Below, in pieces: positions 37,950 through 48,669 of a DNA stretch of 64,000 nucleotides. Location of the stretch: NCBI GenBank assembly GCA_010015655.1, contig ML976657.1, forward strand, positions 2,099,252 to 2,163,251, given 5' to 3'. The translations under genes were made by a program, and so were the position numbers. This stretch comes from Bimuria novae-zelandiae CBS 107.79 (lineage: Eukaryota; Ascomycota; Dothideomycetes; Pleosporales; Didymosphaeriaceae). How positions within the stretch are numbered: the first letter of the stretch is position 1; each line of letters opens with the position of its first letter. The notes beneath the pieces are model-generated. The model made no database searches. It saw nothing but the letters and a program-made list of their open reading frames with translations, and was not told the DNA's origin.

Positions 37950-39272
37950 ATGAATATAAAGTCTTTTGACCCGCCCATTGACCCCGCTCCACCTCTCCAG
38001 CTCAAGCTCATCAACGAGGACAACAACATGGACGACGGTGAGCACTGCCTCGTACACTCTACTACGGACAGCGATGGCGATAATACCATGGGCGACGTCG
38101 CCGCTGTATCAACGAAACCCTTTCGGTTCATGGATTTGCCCAAAGAGGTGAGATATACACAACGTAATTCTGCGACATTTGTACTGAATACTGACAATGC
38201 ATGTCCAGACCCGCCTCATGGTTTACGAGCGTATTCCTATCAACACTAAGGCCTATGGCACCCGTTTCGGTGTTAATGCACATGTAAGTCGCTTATGCAC
38301 AGACTCAATAGCGTCTTACACAGAGTCTTTCCGGCATGGTATGATGAGACTCCAGCGTACACTTAGACCTTGAGACGACCAATCATCCTTCATTTCTGTG
38401 CGAAGAAGAGGTCACATTTGGATCAGTGCTAACGCGGACAGCGATCTGTAATCCAGGATCCTCTGGATGTACAGCGTCATGGTGGACTCGTAGTCGTCCA
38501 CAACACATTATCTACGGGTATTCTACGTACCTCGCGAGCAGTATACGATGAGTCCCGTGCCGTTATGGAGGCCAAATTGACCGAAATTCTTCTCCAACCA
38601 GTCCAAGTACTCCTTTGCGCGGGAGTTAACGGAGGGGGCGGATATTCGTACGGGCGCAAGGTAGCAGGAAGTATCGCGCACTATACAGATCTTCGGGAAA
38701 AAACGTTCGGTTCCGACACCATGAGACGTTTCAGTGGCCAGCTTTATAACCGTCATCAATACTTTTCCAAAAGGATGACGGAGCGACAAGGCGTCTACCA
38801 GAAGACGTGGATTGTGATAGAACTCGCCTGCGCCGTTGCCACCGACTTCTCCGATGTTACTCGAACATGGTTCCGGGGATTTATGCGCATCATGATGGAC
38901 ACGCTTGTCGATGAAGTCGGAAGGAAGGACATCATGTTTGCGCTGCGGGTGGTGCGAAATTTGCCTGGGGCACTTACGAAGGAAGAGGAACAAGAGATCT
39001 CTCGGCATATGGACACAATACCCGCATCTCAAATGGTAGTATTTAGTCCGAACGACGAGCCTTACTTCCACCAGTCGGTGCCCGTCGTTCAAGGTCAGCC
39101 TCTCGAGCAGAACGAGTGGGCGGAGGATTGGGTGGAACGAACATATTTCCGCGAGCATGCCGCAACAGTCATTGCCGCTCAGGCGCATGGCAAGAAAACC
39201 CGGGGGTATGGAGAGCTGGCCGCGAAATGGCAAGCGCGACCCATGAGGTCAGGTGTGAGGATGCTACTCTAG
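37950..39272 (+). CDS. F-box-like protein of unknown function, intact tandem paralogue
   Basis: Three exons: 37950-38147, 38209-38283 and 38442-39272, giving 367 residues in frame. Residues about 58-75 read FRFMDLPKETRLMVYERIPI across the first intron, the short F-box-like motif common in large families of uncharacterised fungal proteins. The rest has no domain that I recognise. It contains a helical-looking middle (WIVIELACAVATDFSDVTRT) and an acidic EQNEWAEDW block shared with the upstream pseudogene. If the motif is a true F-box, a role as substrate adaptor of an SCF ubiquitin ligase would be possible, but that is a guess. An alternative start is Met27. Confidence 0.68.
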
Positions 39273-39924
39273 AATGTTGAACCACATTGGAGGAGGGCTT
39301 GGCGGGAATAATGCATGCACCACATGTGGACTGGGAACGGCCGACCCAATGGCAGGATCTCGATCGAGAGCTTCAAAGCCATCGCAAAGTCTGCCATTGG
39401 ACCGCTGGATTCCGGGTCCTAAACGGAGACAAATCTAGGTTGTCGGTAGTCTCGACGGTGGCGCGCTCTTGGGAATTAATTGATCATTTGAAATAAAACC
39501 AGCGCGGGCGGCTATCGAGTGCTTTCAAAGCGTCAGATAGAAAACGTACAAAAGGTTGTGTAGCTTGGACTCTACGTCCCTTGTATTCTACCTCTTGCAT
39601 CGACAGAACGTGTTTTGCGGGATGCCGTACACCTCAATCCTAGCCCTGTAAAAACGCTTCGTGTCAGAAAAGAAAATAAGAATCATGACCTGGATGACTT
39701 AAACTGTCCTTCTTCGATGGGGGTTACAAGCTCGTGCATACAGAGCATTCTACGCCTTTCGAGGCGTCGCGTAGCACGCTCGATCTGCAGAATGACGCGC
39801 CTACACGCCTTGGCGATGCGCGCCGCCAACCTTCCACCACAGCGCTCCGCCTCGCTGGCTCTGTTGCTAACATGCGCAAAGTATTTGAATTTGAATAGAA
39901 GTGCAATCTCATCGCACTGCAACC
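39273..39924. other. Intergenic
   Basis: Lies between the F-box-like gene and the membrane-protein gene. No open frame here has motif or splice support; the last part is presumably promoter and leader. Confidence 0.45.
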
Positions 39925-42900
39925 ATGAGCGGGTCTCCGCAGGGCGGGGCGGAGCCGCGATACTTGCGGCCCAGCGTAAGTGGTCTTCCAAGCTCGTTGT
40001 TCGAAGCTCACCAAAGGCCACAGTTGAGAGCGGCTACCATGATTCAGGCCAGCACAGGTGAACGCATCAAGAAGACATTCACGCTCCGCAGAGCACGGAC
40101 GAGGTCGCATGGTTCCACCGAGTTTCTCCTCGCGCCCGGCCACTCCGATCCAGACCGCCATAGAGAAATGGGAAGGATAGAGTCGTTCAAAAAGAAGGTG
40201 CACGACGCATACGCATTCGCAACTTCTCCCACGGGCATAAACATCTTGAAATGTTCGCTGGCATATGTCTTGGGTAGCCTGGCAACCTTTGTGCCACCAA
40301 TATCAGGTCTGCTGGGAAGGAACGACGGAAAGCATATGGTGGCTACGAGTAAATTCCCCGCTTGTTTGAGTACATGGAAAGACATCATTCTAATCCGCTA
40401 CACTTTAGTTACCGTATATTTCCATCCCGCCCGTTCAGTCGGATCTATGATCGAAGCCATCCTCCTCGCATTCGTCGCCTTCCTATATGCAGCCTTCGTT
40501 TCGTTCGCGAGCATGGCCGTAAGCGTGTTCTTTAGCCGGCAACACCATCTCATAGTCGGACATGTCATAGTGCTCATCCTGTTCTGTGGCGGCGGGTTAG
40601 GTCTGGTGGGATGGACGAAGCAGAAGCTCGGGAGCCCCTTGGTCAATGTCGCCTGCTCACTGACCTCTCTGGCTTTGATCACAGTCTTGACCAAGGAAGG
40701 AGCTGTCCAGGCGGCCATGTTCTCCTATAACAAGGTCTGGCAGGTCCTGAAAATGATCATCATGGGCACGATTGCTACATCTGCCGTCGCATTACTTATC
40801 CGACCCTCTTCAGCGCGAAATGAATTTCGAGATACATTCATCAAGGCCACAGATGCCATGGGCGAAATGCTTACACACATCACTCGTAGTTTCTTGTCCG
40901 GCTCTGAAGTAGATCTCAAAACCACTAGCTTCTTGCGAGCCTCTGACCAGAGCAAATCGACATACAAAACCCTCGTCAAAAACCTCGGAGAAGCTAAATA
41001 CGAACACTACGTTCTTGGCACTGAAGAGGAATACAGGATTGCGTCCAAGTTGGTCAAGTGTCTCGAACAGCTGATGCAAAGCATCGGTGGCTTGCGAAGC
41101 GCGGCTGAGACGCAATTCACGCTGCTGGCGCAGACACAAGCCCCAAATGGCAATACTACGATGGAAAGACCTGAACTAAGTACGGATAGCTCATCGAACT
41201 CAGTCGCAGAAGTGGAGCCTTCGCCCGCCCTGTCAGCATCACCAACCTTGAGCCATTCCGAACGGCGATCCAGTATACTTGCTTCTATCGACGAACTTCC
41301 GGAAAACTCGACCGAAGTCTCCGACGATGAAGAGCCCAGTCAGATCAATGCGGGCTCGTTTCGGTTACCACGGACTATGCAGAACAATTTGACTGCTGCT
41401 GATATGTTCACTGTTTTCATAGCTCAACTAGGACCCCCAATGGTAAGCCTACCAGTCCCTTCGACTGACGTTATCTAACATGTCAGAAATCGTTGGCCTA
41501 CACGCTCCGAGACGTTCTCAACGAGCTGCCATTCGGCCCAGGGCCGGAATATGAAATGGCCATAAACGAACATTTTCGCCACAGTCTGATCGATGCGACT
41601 GCGCTCTTCGTGAACGCTAGGAAGGAAGCCTTAGGGGTGGTGTACCAGAACAAGCTACCGGCGAAGCCAGGCTCATTGGAGGTAGCTGCAGACTTTGAAG
41701 AGGTCGCCGCTAGCTGTGGATACTTTTCATCATCTCTACAAGATTTTTCTGAGGACATGGTGACTTTTCTGGACGTGTTGGAGCAGCTCAAGGAGAACGC
41801 CAAACGTTATCCTCGCACGCGAAGCTGGGAATGGCTGAAGTTTTGGCGAAGATGGAGCTGGTTCCGGGTCAAGAAAGTAGACGACACTGGTGAGCTTTCC
41901 CATCTCTTCTACTTGCGTATAGACTAACATACGTAGAAAACACGGTATTTCTGGATGATCAAGGCGATCGGTGGCAGATTAGACGGCCAATCTACCGAAA
42001 GTCCACACGTGGCGATCCAGACAAGCCGATCGATGAACAGCCGCTGACATATCGCGTATGGCTCAAGCTCAGTGTTTTTCGACGAGAGGATATCCGTTAC
42101 GCCTTCAAGGTTGGTATTGGTGCGGTGCTGTACGCCATGTGGGCTTTCATTCCCGCAACGAGAGACTTCTACAGTCATTGGCGTGGCGAGTGGGGACTTC
42201 TGTCGTACATGTTGGTGTGCTCGATGGTATGTTGTAGCAACGCAGCCTTTTATTGAAGTCGCTAATGCAATGTCTAGACTATCGGTGCTTCCAACACCAC
42301 CGGGTTCCATCGTTTCTTTGGTACCTGTCTTGGTGCAGTGTATGCCATTATTGCATGGATCGCCGCCCATGAAAACCCTTTTCTGCTTGGCTTCTTCGGC
42401 TGGCTCGTTTCCTTACAGTGCTTCTATATCATCGTCGGCAAAGGGAAAGGGCCGATGGGTCGTTTCATCATGCTCACGTACAATCTTTCTGCTCTCTACG
42501 CTTACTCGCTTTCAGTAAGAGACGAGGAAGATGACGATGACGAAGGTGGGATCTCGCCTGAAATTTGGGAGATTGTTCTTCACCGTGTCGTAGCCGTCAT
42601 GGTAGGGTGCATTTGGGGAATCATCATCACGCGAGTCATATGGCCAATTTCCGCGCGAAAGAAGATTCAGAAGGGCACAACCCTGCTTTGGCTCAAGATG
42701 GGTCTAATCTGGAAACGCGGGCCGCTTCGCACACTCTACGAAATGCAGAACGGCGGACGCCACGGTGGTGTTACGTATATGACGCCTCGTGAGGATATTG
42801 AGCTTCGACGCTTCCTCAACACACTCGAATCGCTACAGAGCTCTGCTACTTCCGAATTTGAACTCAAGGGGCCGTTCCCAGCGAAGACGTTCAAGGTTAT

Positions 42901-43417
42901 ACTTCAAGCAACAAGTCGCATGTTGGATAGTTTCCACGCGATGAATGTTATGATACTGAAAGACGTGAAGGCAACCGAGGGTGAGAAGGAGTTGCTCAGA
43001 TATACGAAGACAGAGTGGACTGAGCTGAGTTGGCGCATCAGTCACCTGTTCTCCGGTGAGTATCGAAGACCCTCTGATAGATTGTATACTGACAAGAGGT
43101 CCTAGTTATGGCCTCCTCTATGAAGCTTGAATACCCTCTCAACGCTGTGCTACCCAATATAGAGCGTACGAGAGACCGATTGTTGGCCAAGGTCTTCGAG
43201 TTTAGGAGGTCTGGTCTAGGGAAAGTGATTGCGAAGGACGATGACTACGCGTTGATCTATACTTATGGTACATACCCCTTGCTGTGAGAGACAAGCACTT
43301 GCTCATTATGCTTTAGCTCTTGTGACCGGCCAACTTGGCCGTGATCTTGCTATCATTGGCCAGGAGATTGAGAAGCTGTATGGCGTGCTTCACGAAGAGG
43401 ATCTGAGGTTACAGTAG
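39925..43417 (+). CDS. BRE4/ArAE-like multi-pass membrane protein
   Basis: Seven exons: 39925-40348, 40409-41442, 41487-41889, 41937-42226, 42278-43055, 43106-43267 and 43317-43417. They give 1,063 residues, and all six introns are GT-AG and keep frame. Two hydrophobic bundles are visible: residues about 105-290 (LAYVLGSLATFVPPISGLLG, then AILLAFVAFLYAAFVSFASM and following helices) and a second one from about residue 690 (FKVGIGAVLYAMWAFIPATR through GFFGWLVSLQCFYIIVGKGK and VGCIWGIIITRVIWPIS). Between them lies a polar cytosolic region with an acidic Ser-rich part. This two-bundle design is that of fungal BRE4-like proteins of the aromatic acid exporter/fusaric-acid-resistance group. The transported substrate is unknown. 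Intron 1 is 60 bases long without a stop, so retention would only add 20 residues. Confidence 0.82.
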
Positions 43418-44220
43418 CGAAGTTCCCAGAGATCTCGAAGTACATAGAGCTTCAATTGAACCATAAGTGCAATGACGACAAGTTCGAATAGCTTATGAAC
43501 GTGACCGAAGACGTGGCGATGGAGAACGAAGTGAATTACTGTTGAGAAAGCAGTGAATGGGAAGCTACTGTGGTTACCTAGCATGTTTTTTATAAAGCGT
43601 GAGAGATGTTCAGCATCTTTAAAACAGGGCAGACATTATGGACACCGAAGCTGTAGCGATCACTTTTGCAGGCGCGCACCTCCCAGGTATTTCGGCTATA
43701 TCCTACGGTCGGTGCAGTCGTCCGTCATCGACAGTATGACTCACAATGAGCGCATGATACGCTGTTGGATTCGACGGTGTGACCGTGCTGCGCGAATTGG
43801 CACTGAAGATGTAGACTGACTAGTAAGCACCGATCCGTGAAAGAGGAGTCATCGTCGTGCTTAGAACGCGGAGTGATGCAATGCGCCATCTGACCGGTGT
43901 CAAACCCGCGGAGAGAGCTACTTGAGTCTCAGGACGAGGGGGGAGCATTCAGCATGCTCTCTTCACAGTTATACATGATTTTCGAGTCATTGAAATAAGT
44001 AACGCCCGTCTGATACTACCCGACTCACCCAGAAAATCCATCCTGCCGTGCTCAATCCAGCGCGGTGCCGCGCGAGGGGTGGCAGATCAATTGCGCTAGC
44101 CCCACAACGTTAGTGCGCCAAGAGCAGCACACACTCGCTTGATTTCGACCTGACCACGAAATCGCTTTCGCAGCAACAACCCACCCCAACGACCGCCGCC
44201 GACAAACCACTCCATCCAAA
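43418..44220. other. Intergenic; promoter of the eL19 gene at its right end
   Basis: Only short open frames. The last part before 44,221 presumably carries the ribosomal protein promoter and leader; no clear TATA box is seen. Confidence 0.45.
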
Positions 44221-45146
44221 ATGTAAGATTCGCGCATTTCAGTTCTTTCCTGCGTCGTCGCCAGCATGAATCCGGCAATTCACAACTCTCCCGAGTCTCT
44301 GTGTCGCTGGATAAACACTTCCAACGTGGCGACAACCCCTCTTTGCTCAACTTCTACTATATCGCATATATCAGTGTCAGAACTCGCTTGCTGACACTCA
44401 ATGCTTCTAGGGTCAATCTCCGCACGCAGAAGCGCCTCGCGGCGTCCGTTGTCGGCTGCGGAAAGCGCAAGATTTGGCTCGACCCGAATGAAGTCAGCGA
44501 GATCTCCAACGCCAACTCCCGTCAGACCATCCGCAAGCTCGTCCAGGATGGCCTCATCATCCGCAAGCCCGTCACCATGCACTCCCGAGCCCGCGCCCGT
44601 GAGTTGACCGCCGCCCGACGAATTGGCCGACACCGTGGTTTTGGTAAGAGGAAGGGTACCAAAGACGCCCGTATGCCCAGGTATGCAGCCTACATAACCG
44701 CATAAGAAGCGGTAAAGATGCCACAAGGAGTGGCATCGCTTCAGAATATATGGTTGCTGATACGGGGTTACAGCCAAGTCCTCTGGATGCGCCGCCTCCG
44801 TGTCCTCCGCCGCCTTCTCGTCAAGTACCGTGCCGCCGGCAAGATCGACAAGCACCTCTACCACGAGCTGTACCACCTCTCCAAGGGTAACACCTTCAAG
44901 CACAAGCGTGCTCTTGTTGAACACGTACGTTGCCCACGCCGATGACATGACATCATGACTCTGTCAGGTGCATCCAGCATACTGACACGGCTGCAGATCC
45001 ACAAGGCTAAGGCCGAGAAGGCTCGCGACCGGGCTCTCAAGGAGGAGATGGACGCCAAGCGTGCGAAGACCAAGGCTGCGCGCGAGCGGAGGCAGGAGCG
45101 TGTCGAGCAGAAGAGGCAGGCGTTGGCGGCTGGCGACGAGGAGTAA
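44221..45146 (+). CDS. RPL19: 60S ribosomal protein L19 (eL19)
   Basis: Four exons: 44221-44222, 44411-44680, 44774-44924 and 44997-45146, giving 190 residues. The start codon itself is split: AT in exon 1 and G in exon 2 across a 188-base intron (GTAAGA...TTCTAG). The protein begins [20 protein letters not shown] and continues with [20 protein letters not shown], the hallmark of eL19. A basic middle ([19 protein letters not shown]) and a long charged C-terminal helix ([20 protein letters not shown]) follow. It is a structural protein of the large ribosomal subunit; the C-terminal helix reaches towards the small subunit in known ribosomes. Length fits the family. Intact and surely expressed. 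Confidence 0.96.
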
Positions 45147-45851
45147 GCGGGACGATATGTGGCATGAACATTCTGGCGTGGGCTTTCTTACCGGCAAAGG
45201 AGGCGTCTATCTCCTTTCCACAGTCTAAACGGGGCATATGCGCGGTCATGTTTTCATGTACGTCCGGGTTTTGCAAAAGAGCTCTTCCCTCCATGCATGC
45301 TCAACTTGCCTCGGCCGCCTTCTGACTCGGTGCATGACGTCCATACATAGGATAATGGGAGCATTGAGAAAGAAACGGGTGGTCGCTAGTTTCGGGCTTT
45401 ATGATGAAGTGATGTATTCCAGCATCGTGCAGGGTGATTCCCTTATGCTCCACTAAAGAATGCCAGCCATGTTCAAAAATATACTATCCAAAACGCCACC
45501 ATGTGTCCCTGCCAGTGGGTATCGAGCAACCGTAACGCCGACCTGCCGCCATCATCGATGGTTCCAAAATACATCATATCCCCGTGCCACACATCGCGTC
45601 TGATATATGTTTCCCGGTTTCACCGCTATGGCCGCCCCGTCGGCTATGCAATCGCAATAAGAGGTGGAATAGAAATAACACCAAGATAACGGAATTGGGT
45701 CCGACGCTCGCGGTCGTATTCCAAAGATCCTCGTCAACGTTGGCTAGGGAGTCATGAATGCCGGTGAAGACTTGTGCATTACCACCAAATTTGGCGGATG
45801 CAAAGGTCATACGGGTGAGAGACAACGCAAGCCTTTGAAGGGCACAGCGAC
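45147..45851. other. Intergenic between convergent RPL19 and SPT3
   Basis: Convergent 3' regions. No open frame with domain support was found on either strand. Confidence 0.5.
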
Positions 45852-47386
45852 CTAGATCTAATTTATATCAGCATACACACATCTTGATCTCGTCAAGGAC
45901 ACTACTCACCAGCTTCAGCGCCCCGCGGTGCACGTTCTTCGTGAAATTGAGCATCGCCCGGCTCTTCATGTTGCCGCGCTGGAGCCTCCGGTACGCCTCC
46001 TGCACATGGCCTGGCTGCACCGGCTCGCGCGCCTCCTCAGGCGGGTCGAATAGTCCACGTTCCCGCTTGCGCTTGAGACGGTTGGCTTCCGCGCCGCCCC
46101 CGCTGCTCTTCTTGTACAAATCCTCGGCGTCCTTGACCTTGAGCGCCTCCTCCGTAAGCGTCTGCACAATCTCAAACGTCAAGAACCCCAGAATATCAAT
46201 GATATCGTCGCTCGGCTTAGAGTCCGTAATGAGCCCGAACCCCGCCCACTCCTTGAACCGCTTGCCCTTGCGGTACGTAAACGACGCCTGGCGACAGTCG
46301 CTCCAGTGCACGTACTCCTCACGCGTCATATTCTTTGTGCGCTCATCGGCGTTCTTAAGCCGCTGCAGGGTAGCGTAGTTCATCTCCTCTTCCTCCTCGT
46401 CCTCGACGTCGTCCATCAGCGGCGGGTTCTCAGCGAAGAAGCTCTGCACTTCCCACACGAGGTCGACTTTTGCGCGCTTGGCTTTCTTGCCGGCGTCGGG
46501 CCCGCCGCCGACGGGGCCTCCGCCTACGTCGCCGGCTGCGAGATCGGCGTCGCCGGCTGCGACGTCGGCGCCTGCGTCGCCGCCTTTGTCGTCGGAGTCT
46601 TTGACGGACTTGCGCACGTCTTTCCACTGGAGGAAGTGGCGGAGGCGCGAGATCTTGGCTCGGTCGTGCCGGATGAGCATGAAGAGGTCGTCGGTGCCGA
46701 TGGATTTTGAACCCCGGCGTGTGGCGAGCGTGGTGCATTCGCGGAGCATGTGCTGGACTTGGTCTTGGACGATGGATTCGATGAGCGTCGTGGTTTCCGG
46801 GGAGGGTTCGCCGGTTTCGCCGCTGACGAACATCATCTGGATGAAGGAGGTTAGGGAGTGTCCGTGGGTGTTGATAGGGGAGTAGTGTGTAGGGGACATG
46901 GTTGCGGTGCTTGCGGATGTGTGATGGATGAGAGAGAAATATAACTCGAACTTCACAGTTGCATAGGTGCTTGTGAAACAAGAAATGGGTAGGTAAGATG
47001 AGAGGGTGAATGTGCAGAAGGTGATTGAGACAAGTGATTGTACGGTAGCCATGGATTGTACTTTGGCTGACCGTGTCATCGCTCATGGTGTTGAGGGGTG
47101 AAACGATACAGAGAAAAGCTGAAATGGAGTGAGAGAAAGGGGTGAAAAGAAATATAATATCTCAGAGACTCGAAAGTCCTGAATGCAGGCTTCCACTGCA
47201 GGTGCATGTAGCGGAACAGATGCAAATCGGCAGACCGCAGCTCTTCTGAATTCACACCTTCTCTTTCTTTGAAAATGAATTTTGAACAAAACCAAGTGCA
47301 AACAAGACAAGGGCATAGAAAGCGAGAAAGGCACTCACCTGCTGGATCTCCGTCCGGTATTTGGCCATCTTGTCTTTGTCCGTCAT
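45852..47386 (-). CDS. SPT3: SAGA complex subunit Spt3
   Basis: Three exons: 47386-47339, 46836-45910 and 45857-45852, giving 326 residues. Exon 1 encodes [16 protein letters not shown] and splices across a 502-base intron (GTGAGT...CTAAC...TCCAG) to [20 protein letters not shown], which rebuilds the conserved start of Spt3. The N-terminal histone fold continues through [20 protein letters not shown] and [21 protein letters not shown]. An acidic, Gly-rich linker follows. The second histone-fold half lies around [20 protein letters not shown]. Spt3 is the SAGA subunit that contacts TATA-binding protein and helps load it on promoters in the nucleus. The last exon encodes only Ile and the stop; reading through its intron would instead end [13 protein letters not shown]. 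Confidence 0.93.
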
Positions 47387-47695
47387 GGTAGGTGTCCTGC
47401 TCTTACTTGAGGCGTGCTTCTATCGTGACAAAAAGTGGTACAGGTAGTGGTGAGGGTGTTAACAGCCAGCTGTCGAGTATATCAATAACGAAGTGGTGAT
47501 GTAGAGAAAGTGGGATAGTTTGAGAAAGGTTGCAGGAAGTCGGGTTCACTGCGCTCGGATCAAACCGCGGGAGAGTTGCGCGCTTGGCTCAGCCCTACCA
47601 AATACGCGACCAGCCCCGCCCCGCCAAAACCTCAATTTTGTGAGGACCCCGCCAACAATTTAACAATAGTATTCGAGTGACCGCCACACGTCACC
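47387..47695. promoter_or_regulatory. Shared divergent promoter of SPT3 and DPH5
   Basis: Only 309 bases separate the two start codons, so both genes must use this stretch. It holds a GC-rich part (47,560-47,640, including CCCCGCCCCGCC) and no clear TATA box on either side. Confidence 0.6.
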
Positions 47696-48669
47696 ATGCT
47701 ATACCTCGTAGGCCTCGGTCTTGCGGACGAGAAAGACATCACGGTCAAGGGACTGGAAATTGTCAAGAAGGCGGAGCGCGTGTATTTGGAAGCGTACACG
47801 GCTGTTCTGCTCGTCGAGAAGGATGTGCTGGTGAGTTTCAGCATTTTAAAAGAAGACTGGAGGAAGTTGCTAACCGCCACGACAGTAGGAAGCCTATTAT
47901 GGCCGTGAAGTCATCATAGCCGACCGCGAAATGGTCGAATCGTCCAGCGACGACATCCTCAAAGACGCCGACAAGGTAGACGTCGCATTTCTCGTAGTGG
48001 GCGATCCATTCGGGTACATACGCTTCTCTTCTCCTCCCTGAGGTATTCACATCTGACAAATTTCCTAGGGCAACCACACATACCGACCTCGTCCTCCGCG
48101 CACGTGAGCTCTCCATTCCCACACGCGCCATCCCCAACGCCAGCATCCTCACCTCCATCGGCACCACGGGCCTGCAGCTCTACAATTTCGGCCAGACAGT
48201 GTCCATGGTGTTCTTCCTGGACAACTGGAAGCCCGCCTCCTTCTACGACCGCATCCGCGAGAACGTCTCCATCGGCCTGCACACCCTCGTCCTCCTCGAC
48301 ATCAAGGTGAAGGAACAATCTCTCGAGAACATGGCGCGTGGTCGCAAGATCTATGAGCCGCCGCGGTACATGACCGTGGCGCAGTGCGCGCAGCAGATGC
48401 TCGAAATTGAGGAGGATGTGAAGAAAGAGAGTGTGTATTCGAGGGAGAGCTTGGCGGTGGGTGTTGCGAGGGTGGGTGCTGAGGATCAAAAGATTGTAGT
48501 GGGGACGCTAGGCGAGCTTTGCGAGGCGGATCTAGGGCGGCCGTTGCACAGCTTGGTGCTGCTGGGACGGAGGACGCATGATTTGGAGAAGGAGTTTTTG
48601 GAGGAGTTCGCGGTGGACAAGGAGACGTTTGCGCGGGTGTGGAAGAGGGACTATGAAGGGAAGTCATAA
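47696..48669 (+). CDS. DPH5: Diphthine methyl ester synthase Dph5
   Basis: Three exons: 47696-47830, 47889-48013 and 48069-48669, giving 286 residues, the normal size. Dph5 is the cytosolic S-adenosylmethionine-dependent methyltransferase of diphthamide synthesis, modifying a histidine of elongation factor 2. The start [20 protein letters not shown] is the typical tetrapyrrole-methylase-like fold entry. [20 protein letters not shown] carries the conserved GDPxxATTH loop, and [20 protein letters not shown] and [20 protein letters not shown] are further family blocks. The short introns (58 and 55 bases) are GT-AG. Intact. Confidence 0.96.
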
